A stretch of 13,507 bases of DNA from Alphaproteobacteria bacterium (GTDB taxonomy: Bacteria > Pseudomonadota > Alphaproteobacteria > Rhizobiales > Rhizobiaceae). A program made the position numbers and the translations under genes. The stretch is taken from contig JAUIBM010000022.1 of the NCBI GenBank assembly GCA_030428345.1, forward strand, positions 1-13,507, read 5' to 3'. Shown one piece after another: positions 5,790 to 12,292 of this stretch (its first letter is position 1; each line of letters opens with the position of its first letter). The notes below the pieces were generated by a model that saw only the letters and a program-made list of their open reading frames with translations, ran no database searches and had not been told where the DNA came from.

Positions 5790-6838
5790 TCGATGGCTCC
5801 CACGTCCCGGTTCGACCAGGCGGCTTTGAGATCAGCGAGTGTCATCGGGCGGTTGGAGCCCTGCGCGGTGAGCCGCGCCAGCTTGATGGTCATGTCGACC
5901 TGGCCGAAAGCGCCCGGCTTGACGCCGACGCCGGTCAGGAACTGCACCATTTCCGGTTCGGTGACGCCCCATGCCTGGATGAAGAGGTGCAAATCTTCCT
6001 GGGTGGGCCGGTCACGGCGGATGCGCTTGAAGATGCGGCGGCGCAACTGGCCGTATTTCGGTCCGTCCGACCAGCGGTTGAAGCGGGAATAGGTCTCGGT
6101 ATTGCCCAGCAGCGCGATGCCGCAGCCGCAATTGTCGGTGAAGTGGCGAAGCTGGTTGATCGCGTCGTCGACGAGGTTCTGGCACTCGTCGATGATCAGC
6201 AGCGTTCCCGCGCCGCGCCGCTCCAGCCGCTTGCCGATCGAGCGCACCAGCTTGCTGGCGTTCGGCTGCATCACGTCCAGCGCCTCGGCGATTTCCGAGA
6301 GCATGCCGTGCACCGTCTTGGTGTGCGGGCTGATCGTCGCCAGATGCACATTGCCGTTCACGCTGGCATAGCGCTTGGCCGTCGTGGTCTTGCCCATGCC
6401 GGCCTCGCAGGTCGCCATGATGATGGTTGGCATCATCTGCGCCGAGGCCAGCATGTCGGTGATTTCTTCCGAAATCCGCGTGCGGATGAAGGGCGGGGAA
6501 ACCGGGATCGCCGCCGCCAGCGCCTCGATCTCCTCAACGCTTGCCAGCCAGTTCGCCACCTTGTCGTTGTGGCCGTCGAGCCGGCCTTGGTATTTGCCGG
6601 AGAACCACTGAGAAAATGTCCCGTCCGGCATGCCGATGCGCCGCGCGACCTCGGCCTTGGACCATCCGTTGTTCTCGCCCTGTTCGGCGACGCGCGCCGC
6701 CAGTTCCCGGCGTCGGGTGATGTCCACGGGAGTTCGGCCGGGCCCCTCGGCGATCGGCGCTTCGATTTCAGGCAGGGTCCAGGTCGTGCCCGGATTGACG
6801 CTTGCCCCGTTGAAACTTGTGCTGCTGCTCAGGCTCAT
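5786..6838 (-). CDS. Transposition target-selection ATPase, MuB-like (AAA+)
   Basis: MuB polymerises on DNA with ATP, delivers target DNA to the transposase and gives target immunity. This 350-residue protein has an N-terminal helix-turn-helix (about 57-85, NNGWSKAEVARRIGMPDG, then FSQWFSGKY) as in MuB, then an AAA+ core: Walker A CEAGMGKTTT (144-153, Lys150), Walker B LLIIDE (213-218, Asp217/Glu218), a sensor-like LLGNTE (243-248) and an Arg-rich stretch RRRIFKRIRR (266-275). It is longer than Mu B (312), mostly at the N-terminus. The ATG has GAGGA 7 bases upstream; an in-frame TTG at 6937 would add 33 residues but has no comparable ribosome site. It is followed by an ATGA overlap. Confidence 0.92.
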   Translation of the reverse strand: MSLSSSTSFNGASVNPGTTWTLPEIEAPIAEGPGRTPVDITRRRELAARVAEQGENNGWSKAEVARRIGMPDGTFSQWFSGKYQGRLDGHNDKVANWLASVEEIEALAAAIPVSPPFIRTRISEEITDMLASAQMMPTIIMATCEAGMGKTTTAKRYASVNGNVHLATISPHTKTVHGMLSEIAEALDVMQPNASKLVRSIGKRLERRGAGTLLIIDECQNLVDDAINQLRHFTDNCGCGIALLGNTETYSRFNRWSDGPKYGQLRRRIFKRIRRDRPTQEDLHLFIQAWGVTEPEMVQFLTGVGVKPGAFGQVDMTIKLARLTAQGSNRPMTLADLKAAWSNRDVGAIE

Positions 6839-6865
6839 GCTAGATTCCTCGGTGTTCGAATGACT

Positions 6866-6901
6866 GCCGGCGCGGCGCACACAGCCCGCCGGCGCTTTTT
6901 T
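6866..6901 (+). terminator. Plus-strand-oriented hairpin with T run between transposase A and ATPase B
   Basis: The stem is GCCGGCG (6866-6872) with CGCCGGC (6887-6893), extendable inward by GGC/GCC across a bulge. It is followed by GC and six T residues (6896-6901) on the plus strand. This is the form of an intrinsic terminator for rightward transcription, although no rightward gene ends here. On the minus-strand mRNA the same bases form a hairpin in the A-B gap preceded by an A run, which would not terminate but could affect translation or mRNA processing. Confidence 0.5.
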
Positions 6902-6956
6902 GTCCGCCCTACGCAACACTCCCAACACGACACTCAAAGGCGGTTCCCTTTCGGGA

Positions 6957-8891
6957 TCAGGGCTCCAGGTCGCGTCCGGCGATCAGCCGGATGGCTCTGG
7001 AAAAACTCGCTTCTCTGGCTTCGTCCCATTCCGGTTCCGGCTTGACCGCCGCGCTTCCGCGCGCCACCGCGATCCTCGGAATTGCCGGCCGTTCGACCTT
7101 GGGTTCGGCCGGCTTTGCGCCAAGGGCGTAGATCTCGCCTAGTTCGTCCGCCGACAGCCGCGCATGCAGCGCTTGCTGTTCCTTCGTCGCCTTGACGAAG
7201 GCGCGCCTGTTGCGATTGTGTTCGCGCGCCGCGCCCGTATCGTCGAAGCGCTTGTCGCCGATCAGCGCGGCCTCGCAGACCAGCCGGTCCGCCGCGTCAT
7301 AGACCCGGACGCCGTCGCCCAGCGCATCGGGGTCGAAGCGCACTGTGACATTGCGTCCGGCGAGCTGGTTCAGCGCCGGGGCCCAATAGCGGTTGCCGAA
7401 CAAATGGATTTCGCCAGAACCCTTCTTGGCGCGCACCCGCTCGGCGGCGAGCAGCCAGAGCGATTTCTGCGCGGCGGTCGGCCAGCGCACGACGGTCCCG
7501 GGCTGCGCGAGGGAGGCAGCGAAGGTCTCGTCGAAACTGCGTCCGGCGCAATTGGCCGAGCGCCTTCCCGGGCGGGAATTGTGTTCGGCCACCCGGTCGG
7601 CGACGAGCGTGCGAAGCGTGCCCAGATCGATCGCCTTGCTGGCGTAGTTTTCAGGCTTGGCGTCCGGCTTGTTGCCGGTATAGGCGCCGGCGCAGATCGG
7701 ATGCTTGGCGATCTCCTCGGCAAGGTCGCGCCAGGCGCGTTCGATCGGCTTGGACTGGCCGGAATAGGGCGTCGTCCAGTGCATTTCGACGCCCAGCGTC
7801 GTCAGCAGACCCGCCGGGTCTTCGTCCCGCACCTTGAAGCGGTATCGGTTCGGCGTTCCGCCGGATATCCATTTGCTGGCGAATGATCGGCCGTTGTCGA
7901 GCCATATCTTGTCAGGAATGCCGTGCCGCTCGACCATGTCGCCAATGACCAGGCGCACCGTGTCCTTGTTCTCGCTTTCCGCCAGCCGCCAGGCCAGAAC
8001 CTTGCCCGAGGCCAGATCCTGGATGCCGATCAGGAACAGGCGCACCGGCTTCGGTCCGCCAATGTCGACGAACAGGTCGAGCTTGTGGCCATCCATGTTG
8101 ACGGCCTGCATGGCGTGAAAATGCCCACGGCTGCGCTTTTGCGCCGGGTAGAGGTCCTTTGCCCGGTCGCGGCCTTCGCGCGCCAGCCGCTGCACCGCTG
8201 CCGGTACTTCCGCGTCGAGGCGGCGGCGCAACGCCCGCTCCGAGGGGATCGGCGACCAGCCGTGGCGCTTGGCCGCTTGCGTCATCCGCCGGTAGCAGGC
8301 GGAAAATCCTGGCTTTTCCGGCCGCAGATAATCGCTTTTGAGCACTTCCCACGCGCGCGTGTCGCAGGGCGCATGCTCGCGCTTTCCCTTGTAGCCGGGC
8401 GCCAGCCCGGCCAGCCAGTCGGCCCTGTCGAGATCGCGAAGCCGCGCGCGCCAGCTATGCAGGGTCGAGGCGGAAACGCCGGCTTCGCTTGCCGCCGCCG
8501 CTGTCGCGGCCGTCTCGCCAAGCCCGGCCGAGCACAGTTCCTCGAACCGGAACACCGCCTTCAAGCGCGCTTCGCATGCCGCTTTCTGGGGCTTTGAAAG
8601 CCCCTCGAAACGCGTCCACAGCGCCTCGCGTTCGCCCTTGGCTTCGCGCTCGTCGCACGCGCGGCCCGGCTCCGGCTTGTCGTGGATCAGCGTCAGGCGA
8701 GCCTGCGTGTCGCCCGGCAGCAGCGAGAGATGATACTCCCAGCCGCCGCCCTTGCCCGCATGCTTGCGCGCCTTGTCCGAATGCCGCCAGCCCTGGCGTT
8801 CCGCCAGCCGGTTGAGAGCGCGCGCCGAGCCGGGCAGGGCGGGCGAGCCGGCCGCGGCGATCTCTTCAACGGTGAACCAGAGCTTGGACAT
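6957..8891 (-). CDS. Mu-like transposase A (DDE recombinase)
   Basis: This enzyme nicks phage ends and joins them to target DNA, driving integration and replicative transposition. The 644-residue protein is about the length of MuA (663). The N-terminal 70 residues match the Mu enhancer-binding winged-helix type (KLWFTVEEIAAA, then LNRLAERQGW and GKGGGWEYHLSLLPG). End-binding helical domains follow (about 85-230). The RNase H core has Asp267 (AVNMDGHKLDLF), Asp332 (IWLDNGRSFASKW) and Glu384 (SKPIERAWRDL), close to Mu's 269, 336 and 392. A beta-barrel region (about 465-540) and a basic C-terminal tail for B contact finish it. AGGA lies 7 bases before the ATG. All catalytic residues are intact, so it is probably active. 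Confidence 0.96.
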   Translation of the reverse strand: MSKLWFTVEEIAAAGSPALPGSARALNRLAERQGWRHSDKARKHAGKGGGWEYHLSLLPGDTQARLTLIHDKPEPGRACDEREAKGEREALWTRFEGLSKPQKAACEARLKAVFRFEELCSAGLGETAATAAAASEAGVSASTLHSWRARLRDLDRADWLAGLAPGYKGKREHAPCDTRAWEVLKSDYLRPEKPGFSACYRRMTQAAKRHGWSPIPSERALRRRLDAEVPAAVQRLAREGRDRAKDLYPAQKRSRGHFHAMQAVNMDGHKLDLFVDIGGPKPVRLFLIGIQDLASGKVLAWRLAESENKDTVRLVIGDMVERHGIPDKIWLDNGRSFASKWISGGTPNRYRFKVRDEDPAGLLTTLGVEMHWTTPYSGQSKPIERAWRDLAEEIAKHPICAGAYTGNKPDAKPENYASKAIDLGTLRTLVADRVAEHNSRPGRRSANCAGRSFDETFAASLAQPGTVVRWPTAAQKSLWLLAAERVRAKKGSGEIHLFGNRYWAPALNQLAGRNVTVRFDPDALGDGVRVYDAADRLVCEAALIGDKRFDDTGAAREHNRNRRAFVKATKEQQALHARLSADELGEIYALGAKPAEPKVERPAIPRIAVARGSAAVKPEPEWDEAREASFSRAIRLIAGRDLEP

Positions 8892-8899
8892 GGGGTTTC

Positions 8900-9358
8900 C
8901 TAGCGTCCCCGTTTGATGTCGACGGGGGCCGAGCGCAGCGCCTTCAGCTGGGCGGCGATGGCCTTCTGCTCCTGTTGCAGGCGGGCGATTTCCGCGAGGC
9001 GCGGCTCGTCACCGCGCAGGATCACCAGCCCTTCCTCGCTCACCGCCACGTCCCACAGCCAGGGCGCATGCACGGCGCGGACAAAGGCCTTGAAGCGCAC
9101 CAGCGAGATGTCATGCGGCTTGGCTTCGGCGGTGTAGGCGTCGAGCATCCCCTTGGAGACCGCTTGCCCCAGCTGCCGGCTCATTTCGGCGCAGACCGTC
9201 TCGCGGTTGGTCTCGTGATCGCGCAGCGCCGCCGACATCGCCCGCTTGAGGCGCGAGCGGAACCGCCCGGCGTCGAGCACGGGCGTCGGCGTCAGGCTTT
9301 CGAAGATCGGCTTTCGGAAGAAATCACCCTGAAAGGGGGAGGGGAGACGACTGGACAC
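8900..9358 (-). CDS. Hypothetical early protein, probable DNA-binding, before the transposase
   Basis: This 152-residue protein is not assigned to a named family. Residues 37-80 form a helical region with a repressor-like pattern (NRETVCAEMSRQLGQAVSKG, then MLDAYTAEAK) that could be a helix-turn-helix. Residues 86-115 are mixed helix and strand, and 119-143 are a short coiled coil (RLAEIARLQQEQKAIAAQLK). The GTG start at 9356-9358 is chosen because AAGGAG lies 8 bases upstream and the GTG shares its G with the TAG stop of the peptide before it (TAGTG). Proteins of this sort occur just before A in some Mu-like phages; regulation of A or of early transcription is a guess. Confidence 0.7.
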   Translation of the reverse strand: MSSRLPSPFQGDFFRKPIFESLTPTPVLDAGRFRSRLKRAMSAALRDHETNRETVCAEMSRQLGQAVSKGMLDAYTAEAKPHDISLVRFKAFVRAVHAPWLWDVAVSEEGLVILRGDEPRLAEIARLQQEQKAIAAQLKALRSAPVDIKRGR

Positions 9359-9477
9359 TAAACAATCTCCTTGGGTTCGGCCGGGCAATTCGCCGCCATT
9401 GGCCGGTTGGACTTGAGGGAGTAGGGCCCGCTGCGCGGCCCGCCATGGCCGGTGCGGGGGAGGCGGGCGGCGCTCAT
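9358..9477 (-). CDS. Small 39-residue phage peptide, coupled at both ends
   Basis: The peptide begins MSAARLPRTGHGGPRSG and ends AEPKEIV; it is basic, Gly/Pro-rich and probably unstructured. Its ATG overlaps the upstream stop (ATGA) and its TAG shares a base with the next GTG start (TAGTG). A GAGGG site stands just before the ATG. Without it there would be a 115-bp gap in an otherwise gapless operon. The ribosome site of the next gene lies in its last codons. It may be a functional peptide or mainly a coupling leader. Confidence 0.55.
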   Translation of the reverse strand: MSAARLPRTGHGGPRSGPYSLKSNRPMAANCPAEPKEIV

Positions 9478-9692
9478 GCTGCCCTCGCCGTCTTTTGCTC
9501 AGAGAGCAGGGCGCGGTGTTCGGGGTAATAGACTTCGTTGTACCAGGTGCGCGCCGCCTCCAGTTCGCGCGCGCTCACGGCAAGGCCGGACTTGCGCTTG
9601 CGGTTGACCGCCACCCACGCCGCCCGCAGCGGGCATTCGGGTGAGGCGTCGTCGCAATCGGGAAGCGGGCAGCAAAGGCAAGGATCAGGCAT
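9474..9692 (-). CDS. Small Cys-rich protein (72 residues), possible metal-binding
   Basis: The N-terminus carries five Cys in 16 residues (PCLCCPLPDCDDASPECPL), a spacing that would suit a zinc or iron-sulfur knot. The rest is a basic patch (NRKRKSG) and an amphipathic helix (ARELEAARTWYNEVYYPEH). It starts 8 bases inside the end of the ParB-like gene (ATGCCTGA) and ends with an ATGA overlap. The ribosome site is weak, so coupling to the ParB-like gene is likely. Family unknown; nucleic-acid or protein binding is a reasonable guess only. Confidence 0.65.
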   Translation of the reverse strand: MPDPCLCCPLPDCDDASPECPLRAAWVAVNRKRKSGLAVSARELEAARTWYNEVYYPEHRALLSEQKTARAA

Positions 9693-10548
9693 TGCCGGCC
9701 CCCGCTTGGCTCTTGGCGGCTTCGCCCGCTTCCTTTGGATAGAGCCGCGCCAGCTCTCGCAGGACCGCGATCTTCTCCTTGCGGCCCAGCGCCGAGAAAT
9801 TGCCGATCACCGCATTGATCCGCTTTTGCGCCGGGCTCAGCTTGGGTTTCGGTTTGCCGGCCAGCAGGTCGATGGCCGCCGCCACATCGCCCTTGGCGAT
9901 GTCGATCGCGCGCGGCAGGTCGTTGCGTTGCTTGGGCGGCAGCTTCGCCAGTTTCAGCAACAGGGATTGATTGTCGGCGGCCGGCGTGCCGCGCAGCTTT
10001 TCGCGCAGCGGTTTCGGCAGGTTCTTGGCGATGCGGTCCGATCTTTCGACAGACGCCTTTGAAAGCCCAAGTCGCGCTGCCACATGAGCGGAAAACCCCC
10101 GCGCCGCCTCATCCGAGAGCAATTCCGTCAAGTTGACGGAATTGGAGAATTGCGGGTTGCCGCGCTGAATTTTCCCGTATTTTTTCTCCCACACATCGCG
10201 ATAGGTCTGGATGAACACCGCCCGGTCGAGTGAAGACAGGTCGTTGCGGAAGACATTCTCCTCGATCTCGATCAGCTGCGCTTCCGCGCCATCCGCCTCG
10301 ACCACCATCGCCTCGATCGTGTCGTTCGCGTCATTGAGTTCGATCGCCCGCAGCCGGTGCGCGCCCGCCACCAGCGTATAGGGCTTGGCGCCCTTGTCCT
10401 GGTTGGGCGTCGAGCGCACGGTGATCGGGTTGAGCAAGCCATGTTCCAGGATCGACGCCTGGATGGCGAGGGCGTGGTCGTCCTCCACCGCCCGCAGCCG
10501 CTCCGGCACGAAGATCTTCGAGATCGCAATGATTTTCAGCTCGGTCAT
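9685..10548 (-). CDS. ParB/Spo0J-type N-terminal domain protein
   Basis: ParB-fold proteins bind CTP and DNA in partition, and related folds act as nucleases or regulators in phages. The 287-residue protein has the ParB order: Box I-like start (ELKIIAISKIFVPERL, then SILEHGLLNPITV, 33-44), the nucleotide-binding GAHRLRA motif (62-68, where ParB has GERRxRA), and ENVFRNDLS (97-105), matching ENxxRxDL. A helix-turn-helix follows (about 153-176, SAHVAARLGLSKASVERSD), then a basic C-terminal region without an obvious ParB dimer domain. No ParA gene is nearby, so partition is unlikely; replication control or anti-host activity is possible. It sits in an ATGA overlap after the DnaA-C-like gene. Confidence 0.82.
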   Translation of the reverse strand: MTELKIIAISKIFVPERLRAVEDDHALAIQASILEHGLLNPITVRSTPNQDKGAKPYTLVAGAHRLRAIELNDANDTIEAMVVEADGAEAQLIEIEENVFRNDLSSLDRAVFIQTYRDVWEKKYGKIQRGNPQFSNSVNLTELLSDEAARGFSAHVAARLGLSKASVERSDRIAKNLPKPLREKLRGTPAADNQSLLLKLAKLPPKQRNDLPRAIDIAKGDVAAAIDLLAGKPKPKLSPAQKRINAVIGNFSALGRKEKIAVLRELARLYPKEAGEAAKSQAGAGNA

Positions 10549-10973
10549 TCTTCCGCTTCTCCGCCAAGCGCCTTGAAGGCGAACTCCGCCTGGCCGGCCA
10601 TCGCCTCATAGGTCTCGGCGAATTCCGGCCGCGCCAGCCTGTCGTCGACTGTGCGGATGGCGCGCGCGATCGACTCGCGCGAGCGTTCCAGCTCGGCCGC
10701 GATCCGCCGCTTGGGCACCGCGAAGCGCGAGTTCATCAGGTGAATGGCGATCTGCCGGGCGAGGGCCGCGTCGAACCATTCATGTGGCGGGAACAGGATG
10801 TCTTCCTGAGAGAGATGCGACATGCGGCTCTGCACGCCCGCGACGGCCGCCTCGAACAGCGGCGGAACATGACCGTATTCGCGAGGAGCAGACTCCTCCT
10901 GCGCTACGCCCTCGTGGCGTTCCAGCGCCCTTGCCAGCCGCAGGAACGGGGTCTCCAGGCCTTCCTCGCTCAT
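10545..10973 (-). CDS. Protein with a DnaA domain IV-like helix-turn-helix
   Basis: This 142-residue protein carries a C-terminal stretch (about 68-115) ALARQIAIHLMNSRFAVPKR followed by RIAAELERSRESIARAIRTV. It follows the DnaA domain IV layout (ARQIAMYL..., helix-turn-helix, basic loop, then a helix ending in ...HAxRxxE) but with RSRESIARA where DnaA has the DHSTVxHA signature. There is no AAA+ part. The first 65 residues are unrecognised. It could bind phage or host DNA at DnaA-box-like sites or compete with host DnaA; neither is shown. AGGGAG lies 7 bases before the ATG. Overlaps at both ends tie it to the TM peptide and the ParB-like gene. The domain call is from pattern only. Confidence 0.65.
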   Translation of the reverse strand: MSEEGLETPFLRLARALERHEGVAQEESAPREYGHVPPLFEAAVAGVQSRMSHLSQEDILFPPHEWFDAALARQIAIHLMNSRFAVPKRRIAAELERSRESIARAIRTVDDRLARPEFAETYEAMAGQAEFAFKALGGEAEE

Positions 10974-11104
10974 GCGCCCGCTCCCTTTAGGGCGGCCGCC
11001 AGCAGCCCGGCGACAATCGCCAGCGCGATGGTGAGCGCGATCAGGAAGCGCTCCTGCTCGCGGCGCACGCGCCGCAATGCGAAGGGATTTTCGTCTCTGC
11101 TCAT
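10970..11104 (-). CDS. Small 44-residue membrane peptide
   Basis: A short basic N-terminus (MSRDENPFALRRVRREQERF) precedes one hydrophobic helix (LIALTIALAIVAGLLAAAL, residues 21-39) and a four-residue tail. The layout is cytoplasm-in with one membrane span. The ATG has GAGG 9 bases upstream and begins one base after the Ner stop; its TGA overlaps the next ATG (ATGA). Small membrane peptides in Mu early regions include host-killing or exclusion factors, but none is recognised here. Confidence 0.65.
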   Translation of the reverse strand: MSRDENPFALRRVRREQERFLIALTIALAIVAGLLAAALKGAGA

Positions 11105-11105
11105 G

Positions 11106-11462
11106 TCAGGCGGCCTCGTTCGAATTGGCTGCCGTCAAATTGGCCACTGTCGAATTGGCGGGCTGGTTTCGCCGTTGCCGGATGTTCGGCGGTCGGTCAT
11201 AGTTCGACCGCGGTTGAGGCGAGAGCCGATGACCGGAAAGACTGTCATACCGCTCCGGCCACAGCGCCGAGGGCTCCTTTCCGAGAGCATTGGCAATCGC
11301 CCGCTCCGCCGGTTCGTTCGGTTCGCTCAGGGCCCGCCCTGCTGCGCAACGGTTCAGGCCGTAAAGCCGGTCGATGTCGCGAAGGCGGTATCCGGCGAGC
11401 GCCAGCTCGGACTTGATCCGCTGCGCCTGCCGGATGCGTCTGTGAAAGAGAGCTTTGCTCAT
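11106..11462 (-). CDS. ner: Ner-like early-operon regulator (Nlp/HTH_35 family)
   Basis: Mu Ner turns down early and repressor transcription after induction and favours lytic growth. The 118-residue protein matches Ner over residues 12-74: QRIKSELALAGYRLRDIDRL, YGLNRCAAGRAL, then PAERAIANALGKEPSALWPE (Mu: ...IIANALETKPEVIWPSRY). After that it has a C-terminal extension absent from Mu Ner (75 residues), ending in a pentad repeat PANST-VANLT-AANSN. The start is the ATG at 11460-11462; an earlier in-frame start at 11573 would lie within the operators and is unlikely. It is the first leftward gene, divergent from the repressor across the operators, as in Mu. Confidence 0.87.
   Translation of the reverse strand: MSKALFHRRIRQAQRIKSELALAGYRLRDIDRLYGLNRCAAGRALSEPNEPAERAIANALGKEPSALWPERYDSLSGHRLSPQPRSNYDRPPNIRQRRNQPANSTVANLTAANSNEAA
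11121..11165. repeat. Three tandem 15-bp repeats in the 3' end of the Ner-like gene
   Basis: On the plus strand three consecutive 15-base units begin CGAATTGGC, CAAATTGGC and CGAATTGGC, each followed by six more variable bases. They are in frame and give the pentads PANST, VANLT and AANSN at the end of the protein. The pattern is that of a slippage-made expansion; the number of units may vary between related phages. Confidence 0.75.
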
Positions 11463-11596
11463 CACTGGTCCGTTCTCGGAGAGGGAGGCCCTGCCAGGTC
11501 TCCCTTCTTTCGGGGGGTAGAGTCGGTATTTATCGGGAGTAAACACACAAAACCGGATTTTGTAAACACACAAATACGGATTTGTGACTTTTCATA
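11463..11596. promoter_or_regulatory. Divergent repressor/early control region with two palindromic operators
   Basis: Two direct copies of a unit beginning GTAAACACACAAA start at 11539 and 11562, a 23-bp period. Each contains an inverted repeat: ACAAAA-5-TTTTGT (11547-11563) and CACAAAT-4-ATTTGTG (11569-11586). The second ends 10 bases before the repressor ATG. Both lie between the repressor and Ner starts, where Mu keeps its operators, so binding by the repressor, Ner or both is expected. For leftward transcription a -10-like GATAAAT lies at about 11528-11534 on the minus strand. For the repressor a TTGTAA at 11560-11565 could serve as -35. Promoter elements are tentative; the palindromes are exact. 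Confidence 0.75.
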
Positions 11597-12292
11597 ATGG
11601 CCAGACCACTGAAAACAGCGCCTGGACTTGGCGAACGTCTCGCTTCAGCGCGTGGAGATTCGACGCGTGCGGAGTTCGCCGCCCGGTTGGGCGTGCACGA
11701 GAACACCATCGCCAACTATGAGAGAGGCGACCGAAAGGCTGATCCGGAGTTTTTGGAACTGCTGCGTACCCACGCTCGCGTCGACCTAAACTGGCTGCTT
11801 ACTGGAGAGAAAAGCCCTCCGGTTTCAGCGGCGCTGCCGGCAGAAGTGTTGGAAAGCCTCTGGAGGATTCCGCGCTTCGACATTCAGGCGTCGGCCGGGG
11901 CAGGGGCCTTGGTCGCGAGCGAAAGCCCGAATGGCTGGATGGCAGTCGATCGCGACTGGCTGTCGCGCTACGTCTCGCGCTCGGCCAATGTCGGCGTCAT
12001 CGAGGCGGCCGGCGATTCCATGGCGCCGACCATCCGCAACCGCGACCTGCTATTGGTCGAGGTGCGCGACGGCTTCACCGTGCATGACTTGCTGAGGGGA
12101 GGGATCTACGTCCTGACGCTTGATGGCGGCCTGGTGGTCAAGCGCCTCGGCATCGACAAGGACGTCCTCGTCGTAACTTCCGACAACCCGGCCCATGCCG
12201 AGGTCCGCGTCAGCTTCGCCGAGCTCGAGGACCGCGTGAAGATCCACGGCATCGTCTTCTGGTCCGGCGGCGCGCTGGAGACGCATAGGTAA
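11597..12292 (+). CDS. Lysogeny repressor, XRE helix-turn-helix plus S24 (LexA/CI-type) autoprotease
   Basis: This protein is expected to hold the prophage silent by binding the operators just upstream and to cleave itself when RecA is activated by DNA damage. The 231-residue protein has an N-terminal XRE domain (about 10-68, RAEFAARLGVHENTIANYER) and an S24 peptidase domain. The nucleophile is Ser141 (GDSMAPTI) and the general base Lys182 (GLVVKRLG), 41 residues apart, close to the spacing in lambda CI. The likely cleavage site is an Ala-Gly in ASAGAGALV (98-106). Mu's own repressor is not of this type. There is no Shine-Dalgarno before the ATG (TTTTCATAATGG), so leaderless or weak translation is likely. 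It is the only plus-strand phage gene. Confidence 0.92.
   Translation: MARPLKTAPGLGERLASARGDSTRAEFAARLGVHENTIANYERGDRKADPEFLELLRTHARVDLNWLLTGEKSPPVSAALPAEVLESLWRIPRFDIQASAGAGALVASESPNGWMAVDRDWLSRYVSRSANVGVIEAAGDSMAPTIRNRDLLLVEVRDGFTVHDLLRGGIYVLTLDGGLVVKRLGIDKDVLVVTSDNPAHAEVRVSFAELEDRVKIHGIVFWSGGALETHR

Noticed and set aside
6839..6937. N-terminal extension of the B ATPase through the gap from a TTG at 6937
   Set aside because: The ATG at 6838 has GAGGA at good spacing, and the extension crosses the hairpin and has no family-like sequence.
5390..7045. Long plus-strand open frame of 551 residues opposite the B ATPase and its neighbours
   Set aside because: It is Arg/Ala/His-rich with no domain and is antisense to clearly recognisable genes. 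GC-rich DNA makes long spurious antisense frames.
7164..8597. Plus-strand frames of 224-240 residues opposite the transposase
   Set aside because: Both are antisense shadows of MuA, whose DDE motifs are unmistakable on the other strand.
11121..11165. Possible CRISPR-like array
   Set aside because: Units of 15 bp are contiguous, coding and in frame, with no spacers.
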